A DNA stretch of 64,000 nt from assembly GCF_013328205.1 (NCBI RefSeq), contig NZ_JABULH010000003.1, positions 329,936 to 393,935 on the forward strand. Reading direction: 5' to 3'. Below, piece after piece: positions 36,756 through 46,325 of the stretch; the stretch's first letter is position 1, and every line of letters begins with the position of its first letter. The notes under the pieces are model-generated. The model was not told the DNA's origin. It made no database searches and saw only the letters and a list, made by a program, of their open reading frames with translations. This stretch comes from Sphingomonas hominis. Its GTDB lineage: Bacteria > Pseudomonadota > Alphaproteobacteria > Sphingomonadales > Sphingomonadaceae. The position numbers and the translations under genes are program-made.

Positions 36756-38389
36756 GCCGCGCGTCGTCCGGCTCCGCTCGCGCCCATCGCGAGCGCGACC
36801 GCTTCCGCGACCTTGATCCCGTCGACGCCGGCCGACAGGATGCCGCCCGCATAGCCCGCGCCCTCGCCCGCGGGGAACAGCCCGGCGGTGTTGAGGCTCT
36901 GCATATCCTCGCCGCGCGTGAAGCGGACGGGGGAGGAGGTGCGCGTCTCGACGCCGGTCATCACCACGTCGGGGTGGTCGTAGCCCTTGATCTGGCGGCC
37001 GAACACCGGGATCGCCTCGCGCATCGCCGCTACCGCGAAATCGGGCAGACAACTCGCGAGGTCGGTCGGGGTCACGCCGGGCTTGTACGACGGCACGACC
37101 GAGCCGAGCGAGGTCGAGGCGCGCCCGGCGAGGAAGTCGCCGACGCGCTGCGCGGGCGCGTGATAATTGCTGCCGCCCGCCACGAACGCCTGCTCCTCCA
37201 ACCGCCGCTGGAGCGCGATGCCGGCGAGCGGATCGCCCGGATAGTCGCGCAGCGGATCGATCGCGACGACGAAGCCCGAGTTCGCGTTGCGCTCGTTGCG
37301 CGAATATTGGCTCATGCCGTTGGTCGCGACGCGGCCTTCCTCGGAGGTCGCGGCGACCACGGTGCCGCCCGGGCACATGCAGAAGCTGTAGACCGTTCGC
37401 CCGTTCGAGCAATGGTGCGAGATATGATATTCCGCCGCGCCCAGGATCGGGTTGCCCGCGTCGTGGCCGAAGCGTGCGCGGTCGATCCACGATTGCGGAT
37501 GCTCGATGCGGACCCCGACCGAGAAGGGCTTGGCCTCGGCGTGGACGCCGGCGGCGTGGAGCATCTCGAACGTGTCGCGCGCGCTGTGGCCGATCGCCAT
37601 CACGACGTGGCTCGCCTCCAGGTAGCTGCCGTCGGCCAGGTGGAGCCCCTGGATACGCCGCGCGCCCGCGCCGTCGGTCGCGATGTCGAGCCCGTCGACG
37701 CGGGTCGAGAAGCGATACTCGCCGCCCAGCTCCTCGATCGTGGCGCGCATGCTTTCCACCATCGTGACGAGGCGGAAGGTGCCGATATGCGGGTGCGCCT
37801 CGGTCAGGATCTCAGGGGGAGCGCCCGCGGCGACGAACTCGGTCAGCACCTTGCGCGCGAGGTGACGGGGGTCCTTGATCCGGCTGTAGAGTTTCCCGTC
37901 GGAGAAGGTGCCGGCGCCGCCCTCGCCATATTGAACGTTCGATTCGGGGTTGAGCACGCTGCGCCGCCACAGCCCCCAGGTGTCCTTGGTCCGTTCGCGC
38001 ACCACCTTGCCGCGTTCGAGCACGATCGGGCGGTAACCCATCTGCGCCAGGATCAGCGCGGCGACCAGGCCGCACGGCCCCGCGCCGATCACCACCGGGC
38101 GCATCGCGCCTTCGGGTGCGGTCGCCACCGGCTTGTAGCGCGTGTCGGGGGTCAGGCCGACGTCGCGGTCGCGGCGCAGCTTCGCGAGCACCGTGCCCTC
38201 GTTCTTCACCGCCACATCGAGCGCGTAGACGAGCGCAATGTTGCTGCGGTCGCGCGCGTCGTGGCCGCGGCGCGCGACCGAGAAGCGGATCAGGTCGCGC
38301 GGCGTGATCTTCAACCGCTTGACTATCGCGGCGGGCAGCGCCTCGTCGGCGTGGTGCAGCGGCAGCTTCAGTTCGTTCACGCGGATCAT
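36752..38389 (-). CDS. NAD(P)/FAD-dependent oxidoreductase (uncharacterised HI0933-type family)
   Basis: 545 residues; start chosen at ATG 38389 with AAGGTG upstream (an in-frame GTG directly precedes it). The N-terminal ~95 residues form a small domain (RVNELKLPLHHADEAL, ITPRDLIRFSVARR) linked to a FAD-binding Rossmann fold: PVVIGAGPCGLVAALIL, VVRERTKDTWGLWRR, QYGEGGAGTFSDGKL and a C-terminal AGLFPAGEGAGYAGGI. The architecture matches a conserved but poorly characterised family of flavoproteins. It heads an operon with a pseudouridine synthase and an RNase H-like gene. Confidence 0.92.
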   Translation of the reverse strand: MIRVNELKLPLHHADEALPAAIVKRLKITPRDLIRFSVARRGHDARDRSNIALVYALDVAVKNEGTVLAKLRRDRDVGLTPDTRYKPVATAPEGAMRPVVIGAGPCGLVAALILAQMGYRPIVLERGKVVRERTKDTWGLWRRSVLNPESNVQYGEGGAGTFSDGKLYSRIKDPRHLARKVLTEFVAAGAPPEILTEAHPHIGTFRLVTMVESMRATIEELGGEYRFSTRVDGLDIATDGAGARRIQGLHLADGSYLEASHVVMAIGHSARDTFEMLHAAGVHAEAKPFSVGVRIEHPQSWIDRARFGHDAGNPILGAAEYHISHHCSNGRTVYSFCMCPGGTVVAATSEEGRVATNGMSQYSRNERNANSGFVVAIDPLRDYPGDPLAGIALQRRLEEQAFVAGGSNYHAPAQRVGDFLAGRASTSLGSVVPSYKPGVTPTDLASCLPDFAVAAMREAIPVFGRQIKGYDHPDVVMTGVETRTSSPVRFTRGEDMQSLNTAGLFPAGEGAGYAGGILSAGVDGIKVAEAVALAMGASGAGRRAA

Positions 38390-38429
38390 CACAACACCTT
38401 ACACGGTCCCGCTGCGGCCGGAAACCGGC

Positions 38430-38810
38430 CTAACTCCGTCGCCGGGAGGTCGGCCGCTCGCCCATCTGATCGAGCGCGTCGGCATTGTCGCGGCCCCAGC
38501 CGTAGAGCAGCTCGACCGGCTCAACGAAGCGCTGTCCCAGCGGGGTCAGGCGATACTCGACCGCGGGCGGGATCGTGCCCTGAACGTGGCGCGAGACGAA
38601 GCCGCTCGCTTCCATGTCGCGCAATGTCTGCGTCAGCATCTTCTTGGAAATGCCCGGCAGGCTGCGCTGGAGCACGCCGGTCCGCGCCGCGCCGCTATGA
38701 CGCGCGTCGAGCGTGTGGAGGATCATGCTGGTCCACTTGGTCGCGAATAGTTCGAGCACGCGGCGCGGCGCGCAATCCTCGCGCCACTCGTCCTGGGTCG
38801 TGCTCGTCAC
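38430..38810 (-). CDS. HxlR-family transcriptional regulator
   Basis: 126 residues from a GTG with GAGG upstream. The winged helix-turn-helix is clear: CAPRRVLELFATKWTSMILHTL, RTGVLQRSLPGISKKMLTQTLRDMEASGFV and EYRLTPLGQRFVEPV. Cys13 just before the first helix is the position used as redox or electrophile sensor in the YodB/HypR branch. It is divergent from the PRISE-type reductase gene (95 bases between starts), a layout typical of HxlR regulators controlling a neighbouring oxidoreductase. Confidence 0.95.
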   Translation of the reverse strand: MTSTTQDEWREDCAPRRVLELFATKWTSMILHTLDARHSGAARTGVLQRSLPGISKKMLTQTLRDMEASGFVSRHVQGTIPPAVEYRLTPLGQRFVEPVELLYGWGRDNADALDQMGERPTSRRRS

Positions 38811-38905
38811 TGGTTACCTCATGGTGCCTATGTCCCCGAACGGTGCCGTCTAGAAGCCGGCGTGCGCGCTGCCTAGCTCGGGCGTCGAGAATCGGGAGTT
38901 CAAAC

Positions 38906-39967
38906 ATGGCGAAGACGGCATTGGTGGTGGGCGCGAGCGGGATCGTCGGCAGCGCGACCGCGGCGCTGCTGGTGGACGGGGGCTGGACCGTCCACGGGCT
39001 CGCGCGGCGCAGCGTCGAGCAGGAGGGCGTGCAGCCGGTCACCGCCGATTTGCAGGACGCGGAGGCGACGCGTGCGGCGCTGAGCGACGTGCACCCCGAC
39101 GCGGTGTTCATCACCACGTGGCTGCGGCAGGACAGCGAGGCGGAGAACATCCGCGTCAACTCGGCGATGGTGCGCAACCTGCTGAACGGCCTGCCCAAGC
39201 CCGGCGGCCCGCGCCACGTCGCGCTGGTCACCGGGCTCAAACATTACCTCGGCCCGTTCGAGGCGTACGGCAAGGGCAGTCTGCCGCAGACGCCATTCCG
39301 TGAGGAACAGGGGCGGCTCGACGTCGAGAACTTCTATTACGCGCAGGAGGACGAGCTGTTCGCGGCGGCCCAGCGCGACGGCTTCACCTGGAGCGTGCAT
39401 CGCCCGCACACCGTGATCGGCAAGGCGGTCGGCAACGCGATGAACATGGGCACGACGCTCGCGGTCTATGCCACAATCTGCCGCGAGATCGGGCGACCGT
39501 TCACCTTCCCGGGCTCGGCGGCGCAGTGGAACGGTTTGACCGACATGACCGACGCGCGCCAACTCGCGCGGCAGTTGTTGTGGGCGACCGAAACCGAGGC
39601 GGCGCACGACGAAGCGTTCAACATCGTCAACGGCGACGTGTTTCGCTGGAGCTGGATGTGGGGTCGCATCGCCGACTGGTTCGGGGTCGAGGCGGCACCA
39701 TTCGACGGCATTGTGCGCCCGCTGGAGCAGCAGATGGCGGATGACGCTGGCGTGTGGCGCGAGATCGCGGCGCGCGAGGGACTGGCCGAGCCGAACCTCG
39801 ATCGGCTCGCCTCGCCGTGGCACACCGACGCCGATCTCGGCCGCCCGATCGAGGTGGTGACCGACATGGGCAAGAGCCGGCGGCTGGGCTTCACTGCCTA
39901 TCAGGCGACCGACGACGCCTTCTTCGACCTGTTCGCGCAGCTGCGCGCCGACCGGCTGATCCCGTAA
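38906..39967 (+). CDS. PRISE-type SDR reductase (progesterone 5-beta-reductase/iridoid synthase-like)
   Basis: 353 residues. The Rossmann motif is [18 protein letters not shown], with [10 protein letters not shown] and the hallmark [16 protein letters not shown] of the PRISE group, whose lysine and tyrosine serve in catalysis, then [15 protein letters not shown] and [23 protein letters not shown] enzymes reduce activated C=C bonds of enones with NADPH. The gene is open upstream for a long way, but only this ATG (GGGAG upstream) starts a Rossmann fold. The divergent HxlR regulator suggests induction by an enone or other electrophile. Confidence 0.88.
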   Translation: MAKTALVVGASGIVGSATAALLVDGGWTVHGLARRSVEQEGVQPVTADLQDAEATRAALSDVHPDAVFITTWLRQDSEAENIRVNSAMVRNLLNGLPKPGGPRHVALVTGLKHYLGPFEAYGKGSLPQTPFREEQGRLDVENFYYAQEDELFAAAQRDGFTWSVHRPHTVIGKAVGNAMNMGTTLAVYATICREIGRPFTFPGSAAQWNGLTDMTDARQLARQLLWATETEAAHDEAFNIVNGDVFRWSWMWGRIADWFGVEAAPFDGIVRPLEQQMADDAGVWREIAAREGLAEPNLDRLASPWHTDADLGRPIEVVTDMGKSRRLGFTAYQATDDAFFDLFAQLRADRLIP

Positions 39968-40049
39968 TGCGCCGATCCATCGCCGTGCCGGCCGCTTTGA
40001 CTTGGGTGCCTCGCCCTCGTTACAGCGGCGGCACAGCGAAGGGGATACG

Positions 40050-43000
40050 ATGCCGGGCGAGTGGCAGTTCTGGATCGACCGCGGCGGTACCTTCACCGAC
40101 GTGGTCGCGGTCGATCCGGCGGGGAAGCTGACCACCGCCAAATTGCTGTCCGAGGACCCCGGCCGCTACGACGACGCGGCGGTGCACGCGATCCGGCAAT
40201 TGACCGGCGTAGGTTCGGGCGACCTGCCGCGCGCCGACATCCGGCTCGGCACCACGGTGGCGACCAATGCGCTGCTCGAACGCAAGGGTGCACCGACCCT
40301 GCTCGCGATCACGCGCGGTTTCCGCGACGCGCTGGTGATCGGCTATCAGGATCGCGCCGACATCTTCGCGCGTCACATCCGCCGCGCCGCGCCGCTCTAC
40401 ACGCAAGTGGTCGAGGTGGACGAGCGCGTCGACGCCGATGGCGGGGTCGTGCGTCCGCTCGACGGCGACGCGGCGGCGCAGGCGTTCCAGGCCGCGTACG
40501 ACGACGGCGTCCGGGCGATCGCGATCGTGCTGGTCCACGGCTATCGCTATCCCGCGCACGAGCAGGCGCTGGCGGAGATCGCGCGCGCGATCGGCTTCAC
40601 GCAGGTGTCGGTCAGCCACCAGGTCTCGCCGCTGATCAAGCTGGTCGCGCGCGGCGACACGGCGGTGGTCGATGCCTATCTGTCGCCGGTGCTCGGCGCT
40701 TACGTCGACGGCTTCGGCCGCGCGCTCGGCAGCGGACAGTCGCCCTTGTTCATGCAATCGAGTGGCGGGCTGATCGACGGCGCGGCGTTCAGCGGCAAGG
40801 ACGCGCTCCTGTCCGGCCCCGCGGGTGGCATCGTCGGCATGGCGCGCACGGCCAAGGCCGCGGGGTTCAGCCACGTCATCGGGTTCGACATGGGTGGCAC
40901 CTCGACCGACGTGTCGCTCTACGCCGGGCGCTACGAGCGGCGCAACGACGCGGTGATCGCGGGCGTGCGGGTGGCGGCGCCGACGATGCGGATCGACACG
41001 GTTGCGGCGGGCGGCGGGTCGATCTGCGCGCTGGTCGGCGGGCGGCTGGTGGTCGGCCCTGAGTCGGCGGGCGCGGTGCCGGGGCCGGCCTGTTACCGCC
41101 GCGGCGGGCCGCTGACCGTCACCGACTGCAATTTGCTCCTCGGCAAAATCCAACCCGCACACTTCCCCAGCCTGTTTGGCCCCGCAGGCGACGAGCCGCT
41201 CGACCCTGCCGCGTCGATGGCGAGATTGGACGCCTTGCTCGACGAGGTCGAGGCCGCGACCGGCACGCGCCCGACGCGCGAGGCCGCGGCGGAAGGGCTA
41301 GTCGGCATCGCGGTCGCCAACATGGCCAAGGCGATCAAGGCGATCTCGGTCGCGCGCGGGCACGATCCGGCGGATTACGTGCTCGCCTGCTTCGGTGGCG
41401 CGGGCGGGCAGCACGCCTGCCTCGTCGCCGACGCGCTCGGGATGGAGCGGGTGATGATCCACCCGCTCGCGGGGGTACTGTCGGCCTACGGCATGGGATT
41501 GGCCGATCGCCGCGTGTTGCGCGAGGCGACGCTGTCCGCACCGCTCGCCGACCGCGCCGCGCTCGACGCGACGGTCACGCGGTTGGAGGACGAGGCGCGC
41601 GGCGCGCTGGTCGCACAGGGGCTCGATCCCGCGGCGCTGCGCACCGAGGCACGCGTCGAGCTGCGCCACGCACGGGCGGACTACGGGATCGAGGTCGCGC
41701 TGAGCACGTCAGAGGCGATGGCGGCCGATTTCCAGGCGCAGCACCGCCGGCAGTTCGGCTACGCGCGCGAGGGTGCGCTAGTCGCCGAACTCGTCCGCGT
41801 CGAAGGGATTGCCGACAGCGGCACCCGCGCCGATCGGGTCGTTTCGCTACCCTCCGACAGCGCACCCGCGCTCGTGCAGGTGCCCGTCCACCTCGCCGGC
41901 GAGACGCGCGACGCCGCACTGTACGACCGCGCGACGCTCGCCGCCGGAGCCGAGATCACCGGCCCCGCGCTGATCGTCGACGCGGTGTCGACCAATGTGC
42001 TCGAGCCCGGCTGGACCGCGCAGGTCGACGCGCTCGGCAATCTGATCCTGACCCGCCACGCCGCGCGCGCGGTTGCCGCGCAGGACGAAGCGCTCGATCC
42101 ACTCCGGCTGGAGATCTTCGCCGGGCTGTTCATGGGACTGGCGGAGGAGATGGGCGCCGCACTCCAGCGCAGCGCGTCGTCGGTCAATATCCGCGAACGG
42201 CTCGATTTCTCCTGCGCGATCTTCGATTGCTACGGCAACCTCGTCGCCAACGCGCCGCATATCCCGGTGCACCTGGGATCGATGGGGGAGAGCATCCGCA
42301 CCGTGATCGCGCGCCGATCGGCCGCGGCGGACGGGCGCGGGATGCGGCCGGGCGACGTCTACGCGCTCAACGCGCCGTACCAGGGCGGCACGCATTTGCC
42401 CGACATCACCGTCATCATGCCGGTGTTCGCGGGTGAGGGGACGGAGCCCGCCTTCTTCGTCGCCGCGCGCGGGCACCATGCCGATGTCGGCGGTACCAGC
42501 CCCGGATCGATGCCGCCCGACAGTGTCAGCATCGAGCAGGAGGGCGTTATCCTCGACAACATCCTGCTGGTCGAGGACGGCGCGATGCGCAGCGACGACC
42601 TGCGCGCGCTGCTCGCGTCGGGGCCGTGGCCGTCGCGCAACGTCGAGCAGAATCTGGCCGATCTCGCCGCGCAGGTGGCGGCGTGCGCGCGCGGTGCCGA
42701 TGGCCTCGCGCGGATGGTGGAGAGCCATGGTCTCGCGACGGTGTCGGCGTACATGGAGCATCTGCAAGCCCATGCCAACGACGCCGTCCGCGCGATGCTG
42801 CCCGACCTGCCCGACGGCGACTTCGCGTACGAGATGGACAATGGCGCCACCGTGCGCGTGTCGTTCCGCGTCGATCGCGAAGGCCGCACCGCCTGCGTCG
42901 ACTTCGCCGGTACCTCCGCGCAATTGCCGAGCAACTTCAACGCCCCCGTCTCGGTCGTGCGCGCCGCGGTGCTCTACGTCATGCGCACGCTGATCGACGC

Positions 43001-43655
43001 GGCGATCCCGCTGAATGACGGCTTCCTCCGCTCGGTACGCGTCCTCGTGCCCGAAGGCTCGATGCTCAATCCCCGGCACCCCGCCGCGGTCGTCGCGGGC
43101 AATGTCGAGACGAGCCAGGTCGTCACCGACGCGTTGCTCGGCGCGCTCCGGGCGCAAGCGGCGTCGCAGGGGACGATGAACAACTTCACCTTCGGCGACG
43201 CGCGCCACCAATATTATGAGACGATCGCGGGCGGCACCGGTGCGGGTGCGGACTTCCCCGGTACTGCTGTGGTGCAGAGCCACATGACCAACAGCCGGCT
43301 GACCGATCCCGAGGTGCTGGAGGTGCGCTTCCCGGTGCTGCTGGAGGAGTTTTCGCGTCGGCTGGGCTCGGGCGGGGCGGGCGCGCAGCCCGGCGGCGAC
43401 GGTGCGACGCGTCGCATCCGGTTTCGTACAGGCATGCGCGCCGCGATCCTCTCCAACCGGCGCCGCGTCGCGCCGTTCGGGCTCGCGGGCGGCGCGGATG
43501 GTGCGCCGGGCGCGAACAGCGTCGAGCGCGCCGACGGTTCGGTCGAGCAACTCGGATCGACCGCCGCGGTCGAGATGCGCGCGGGCGACGTGTTCGTGAT
43601 CCTGACGCCGGGCGGCGGCGGCTACGGTGCGCCCGGAAACGAGGACGCGCGCTGA
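40050..43655 (+). CDS. ATP-dependent 5-oxoprolinase (fused HyuA-HyuB type)
   Basis: 1201 residues, close to the size of eukaryotic OPLAH. Domain order: Hydant_A_N (about 5-185, [14 protein letters not shown]), Hydantoinase_A/HyuA (about 200-480, [36 protein letters not shown]), and Hydantoinase_B (about 690-1190, [58 protein letters not shown]). It hydrolyses 5-oxo-L-proline (pyroglutamate) to glutamate with ATP. The opening [10 protein letters not shown] motif is the phosphate-binding strand. Its stop overlaps the start of the DUF969 gene (TGATG). Hydantoinase/acetophenone carboxylase relatives are the alternative, but the adjacent transporter genes favour 5-oxoproline. Confidence 0.96.
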   Translation: MPGEWQFWIDRGGTFTDVVAVDPAGKLTTAKLLSEDPGRYDDAAVHAIRQLTGVGSGDLPRADIRLGTTVATNALLERKGAPTLLAITRGFRDALVIGYQDRADIFARHIRRAAPLYTQVVEVDERVDADGGVVRPLDGDAAAQAFQAAYDDGVRAIAIVLVHGYRYPAHEQALAEIARAIGFTQVSVSHQVSPLIKLVARGDTAVVDAYLSPVLGAYVDGFGRALGSGQSPLFMQSSGGLIDGAAFSGKDALLSGPAGGIVGMARTAKAAGFSHVIGFDMGGTSTDVSLYAGRYERRNDAVIAGVRVAAPTMRIDTVAAGGGSICALVGGRLVVGPESAGAVPGPACYRRGGPLTVTDCNLLLGKIQPAHFPSLFGPAGDEPLDPAASMARLDALLDEVEAATGTRPTREAAAEGLVGIAVANMAKAIKAISVARGHDPADYVLACFGGAGGQHACLVADALGMERVMIHPLAGVLSAYGMGLADRRVLREATLSAPLADRAALDATVTRLEDEARGALVAQGLDPAALRTEARVELRHARADYGIEVALSTSEAMAADFQAQHRRQFGYAREGALVAELVRVEGIADSGTRADRVVSLPSDSAPALVQVPVHLAGETRDAALYDRATLAAGAEITGPALIVDAVSTNVLEPGWTAQVDALGNLILTRHAARAVAAQDEALDPLRLEIFAGLFMGLAEEMGAALQRSASSVNIRERLDFSCAIFDCYGNLVANAPHIPVHLGSMGESIRTVIARRSAAADGRGMRPGDVYALNAPYQGGTHLPDITVIMPVFAGEGTEPAFFVAARGHHADVGGTSPGSMPPDSVSIEQEGVILDNILLVEDGAMRSDDLRALLASGPWPSRNVEQNLADLAAQVAACARGADGLARMVESHGLATVSAYMEHLQAHANDAVRAMLPDLPDGDFAYEMDNGATVRVSFRVDREGRTACVDFAGTSAQLPSNFNAPVSVVRAAVLYVMRTLIDAAIPLNDGFLRSVRVLVPEGSMLNPRHPAAVVAGNVETSQVVTDALLGALRAQAASQGTMNNFTFGDARHQYYETIAGGTGAGADFPGTAVVQSHMTNSRLTDPEVLEVRFPVLLEEFSRRLGSGGAGAQPGGDGATRRIRFRTGMRAAILSNRRRVAPFGLAGGADGAPGANSVERADGSVEQLGSTAAVEMRAGDVFVILTPGGGGYGAPGNEDAR

Positions 43656-44311
43656 TGCTGGTGCTCGCCGGCATCGCGGTGATCGCATTGGGGTTCCTGC
43701 TGCGCTTCAACCCGATGCTGGTGGTGGTCGTCTCCGCGCTGGTGACGGGGCTCGCCGCCGGGCTCGATCCGCTCCGCATCCTGGGCACGTTCGGCAAGGC
43801 GTTCAACGACAGCCGCTACGTGTCCGCGATCTACATCGTGCTGCCCGTGATCGGCGTGCTGGAGCGCTACGGATTGCAGGCGCGCGCCCGTGCGCTGATC
43901 GGGCGGATGCGCGGCGTGACCGCGGGGCGGCTGCTCGTCGGCTATTTGCTGTTCCGGCAAGTCTTCGCAGCCCTCGGCCTGACCTCGGTCGCGGGGCATC
44001 CGCAGACCGTCCGCCCGCTCGTCGCGCCGATGGCGGAGGCGGCGGCGGAGGTGCAGGCGGGCGGCGCGGGCGAGAGCGAGCGCGTAAAGGCGATGGCCGC
44101 TGCCACCGACAATATCGGGCTATTCTTCGGCGAGGACATCTTCCTCGCGATCGGGTCGATCCTGCTGATGAAGGGCGTGCTGCAAGGGTACGGCATCGAG
44201 CTGGAGCCGTTCCAGCTCTCCGTCTGGGCGATCCCGACCGCGATCGCGGCGTTCGCGATCCACGGCGCGCGGCTGCTGCTGCTCGACAGACGGCTGGCGC
44301 GGCGCGCATGA
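43655..44311 (+). CDS. 5-oxoproline transporter, DUF969 family subunit
   Basis: 218 residues with five to six hydrophobic helices and the family's FNPMLVVVVSALVTGLAAGLD and TDNIGLFFGEDIFLAIGSILLM. DUF969 proteins work with a DUF979 partner; the pair is known from fitness studies as a 5-oxoproline uptake system. The start overlaps the oxoprolinase stop by one base, and the stop overlaps the DUF979 start (ATGA), so expression is tightly coupled. Confidence 0.93.
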   Translation: MLVLAGIAVIALGFLLRFNPMLVVVVSALVTGLAAGLDPLRILGTFGKAFNDSRYVSAIYIVLPVIGVLERYGLQARARALIGRMRGVTAGRLLVGYLLFRQVFAALGLTSVAGHPQTVRPLVAPMAEAAAEVQAGGAGESERVKAMAAATDNIGLFFGEDIFLAIGSILLMKGVLQGYGIELEPFQLSVWAIPTAIAAFAIHGARLLLLDRRLARRA

Positions 44312-45243
44312 TTGGGCTCGGTTTCGTCTACACGGTCGCCGGCGCCGCCTTCGCCGGTTTCGCGCTGCTGGCCGCGGTCGAGCGCCCGCGCCGGCTCGCC
44401 AACGCCGCCTTCTACGCGCTGACCGCGACGAGCTTCTGGCTGGGCGACCGGCTAGGCGATGTCGGCAACGGGTTGCTCGTGCTGGCACTCGTCGCGGTCG
44501 CGGCGTCGGGGCGGATGACGCGCGGCCAGGTGTCGGCCGATCCGCCGGCGCCGCGCGGGGCGGGGTTGTTCGTGCCTGCGCTGATGATCCCCGCCGCCGC
44601 GCTCGCCGGCACGATCGCGTTCAAGGCATTGCCGACGCTGGTGGATCCCAAACAGGCGACGCTGGTCGCGCTGACGATCGGCGTGCTCGCCGCGGTCGCC
44701 ACCTGCCTCGTCTGGCTGCGTCCCGGCATCGCCGCCCCCTTGCGCGAAGGACGCCGGCTGATGGACGACGTCGGCTGGGCGGCGGTCCTGCCGCAGATGC
44801 TGGCGAGCCTTGGCGCGGTGTTCGCGGTGTCGGGCGTGGGGGAGGTCGTCGGACGGCTCGCCGCCTTCGCGATCCCGAGCGACAGCCTGTTCGGCGCGGT
44901 TGCCGCCTACGGGATCGGCATGGCGCTGTTCACGATGGTGATGGGTAATGCCTTCGCCGCCTTTCCGGTGATGGCAGCGGCGATCGGCGTGCCAATCCTG
45001 ATGCATGGTACGGGCGCCGGCACAGGAGGGGGCGGAGTCGGCAACGCCGCGCCGATCGCCGCGATCGGGATGCTCGCTGGTTTCTGCGGCACGTTGATGA
45101 CGCCGATGGCCGCCAACTTTAATCTCGTTCCCGCCGCGCTGCTCGAGCTCAAGGACCGCAGCGGGGTGATCCGCGCGCAGGTGCCGACCGCGCTGCCGCT
45201 GCTCGCGTTCAACATCCTGCTGCTCTACGCGGTGCTGCGATGA
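44308..45243 (+). CDS. 5-oxoproline transporter, DUF979 family subunit
   Basis: 311 residues, polytopic with about nine to ten hydrophobic segments. The family stretches FYALTATSFWLGDRLG, GVGEVVGRLAAF, VMGNAFAAFPVMAAAIGVP and MTPMAANFNLVPAALLEL are present, with a glycine-rich loop (GTGAGTGGGGVGN) that may line the transport path. It starts within the DUF969 stop and its own stop overlaps the DUF2891 start, both as ATGA. Confidence 0.93.
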   Translation: MIGLGFVYTVAGAAFAGFALLAAVERPRRLANAAFYALTATSFWLGDRLGDVGNGLLVLALVAVAASGRMTRGQVSADPPAPRGAGLFVPALMIPAAALAGTIAFKALPTLVDPKQATLVALTIGVLAAVATCLVWLRPGIAAPLREGRRLMDDVGWAAVLPQMLASLGAVFAVSGVGEVVGRLAAFAIPSDSLFGAVAAYGIGMALFTMVMGNAFAAFPVMAAAIGVPILMHGTGAGTGGGGVGNAAPIAAIGMLAGFCGTLMTPMAANFNLVPAALLELKDRSGVIRAQVPTALPLLAFNILLLYAVLR

Positions 45244-46232
45244 CCGATCTGACTGCCGCGCATGCCGCAACCTTTGCCCGCCTGACGCTCGGCCATGTCG
45301 GCCAGGAATATCCGCATAAGCTCGACCAGGTGCTGACCGGTGACGCGGACCTGGCACCCCCGCGCGTGCTCCACCCGATCTTCTTCGGCAGTTTCGACTG
45401 GCACAGTTGCGTCCACGGCTGGTGGCAACTCCTCACGCTGCTGCGCCTCCACCCGGACATCGCGCCCGCGGTGGAGATCCGGGAGCGTGCCGACGCCATG
45501 TTCACCCCCGCCAACGTCGCGGGCGAGCTCGCCTTCCTCGACCGCCCGTACAGCGCGGGGTTCGAGCGGCCGTACGGCTGGGCGTGGCTGCTCGCGCTCC
45601 ACGGCGAGGCGGTGCGGCACGATGCCGCATGGGGTGAAGCGCTGGCGCCGCTCGCGCGCGCCTTCGCCGACCGCTTCATAGGCTTCCTGCCCAAGCTGAC
45701 CTATCCGCTGCGCGTCGGCACGCATTTCAACACCGCCTTCGCCCTCACGCTCGCGCATGACTGGGCACGCGAGCACGATCCAGCGCTCGCGCAGTTGATC
45801 GAGCAGCGCGCGCGCGACTGGTTCGCGAACGACCGCGGATGTCAGGCGTGGGAGCCGGGCGGGGACGAGTTCCTGTCGCCCGCGCTGTGTGAGGCGCTGT
45901 TGATGAGCCGCGTGCTGGGCGCGCCCGCGTTCCGCGACTGGTTCGACGCCTTCCTGCCCGACCTCGCGTGCGGCGAGCCTGAGACGCTGTTCACGCCCGC
46001 GATCGTCTCCGACCGCAGCGACGGCAAGATCGCGCATTTGGACGGGCTGAACCTCAGCCGCGCGTGGTGCTGGCGCGCGCTGGCGGACGCGCTCGGCGAC
46101 GATCACCCGGTCGCGGCGCGGGCTCGTGACGCGGCCGAGCGGCATCTCGACGCCAGCCTGCCGCACCTCGCCGACGATTACATGGGCACGCACTGGCTCG
46201 CGAGCTTCGCGCTGCTCGCGCTCATCGCCTGA
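45240..46232 (+). CDS. DUF2891 family protein
   Basis: 330 residues, soluble, rich in Trp, His and Asp. Family stretches: HPIFFGSFDWHSCVHGWWQL, YGWAWLLALHGEA, RVGTHFNTAFALTLAHDWA, CQAWEPGGDEFLSPALCEALLMSR, and a C-terminal DDYMGTHWLASFALLAL. The alternating helices and conserved aromatic/acidic patches look like an (alpha/alpha)n toroid, as in glycan-active or isomerase enzymes; this fold guess is inference. There is no signal peptide. As the last gene of the 5-oxoproline operon, overlapped by 4 bases with the transporter gene, it may process a 5-oxoproline-containing compound or assist uptake. Function is not established. Confidence 0.9.
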   Translation: MTDLTAAHAATFARLTLGHVGQEYPHKLDQVLTGDADLAPPRVLHPIFFGSFDWHSCVHGWWQLLTLLRLHPDIAPAVEIRERADAMFTPANVAGELAFLDRPYSAGFERPYGWAWLLALHGEAVRHDAAWGEALAPLARAFADRFIGFLPKLTYPLRVGTHFNTAFALTLAHDWAREHDPALAQLIEQRARDWFANDRGCQAWEPGGDEFLSPALCEALLMSRVLGAPAFRDWFDAFLPDLACGEPETLFTPAIVSDRSDGKIAHLDGLNLSRAWCWRALADALGDDHPVAARARDAAERHLDASLPHLADDYMGTHWLASFALLALIA

Positions 46233-46325
46233 CCTGGACCCGCTGTCTAATCAGGCGACACCTTTCCGCGCTTCGTCCGTTCATGTTGCCCTGTTGGTGA
46301 GGCAGCGGAAGCGGACGGAGGTGAC

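Noticed and set aside
36974-38905. Long 5' extension of the PRISE reductase frame
   Set aside because: The extension runs antisense to the flavoprotein and HxlR genes; the ATG at 38906 has a ribosome-binding site and starts the Rossmann fold.
43627-44307. Upstream extension of the DUF979 frame
   Set aside because: It overlaps the DUF969 gene in another frame and is Arg/Gly-rich; the ATG at 44308 in an ATGA overlap is the sensible start.
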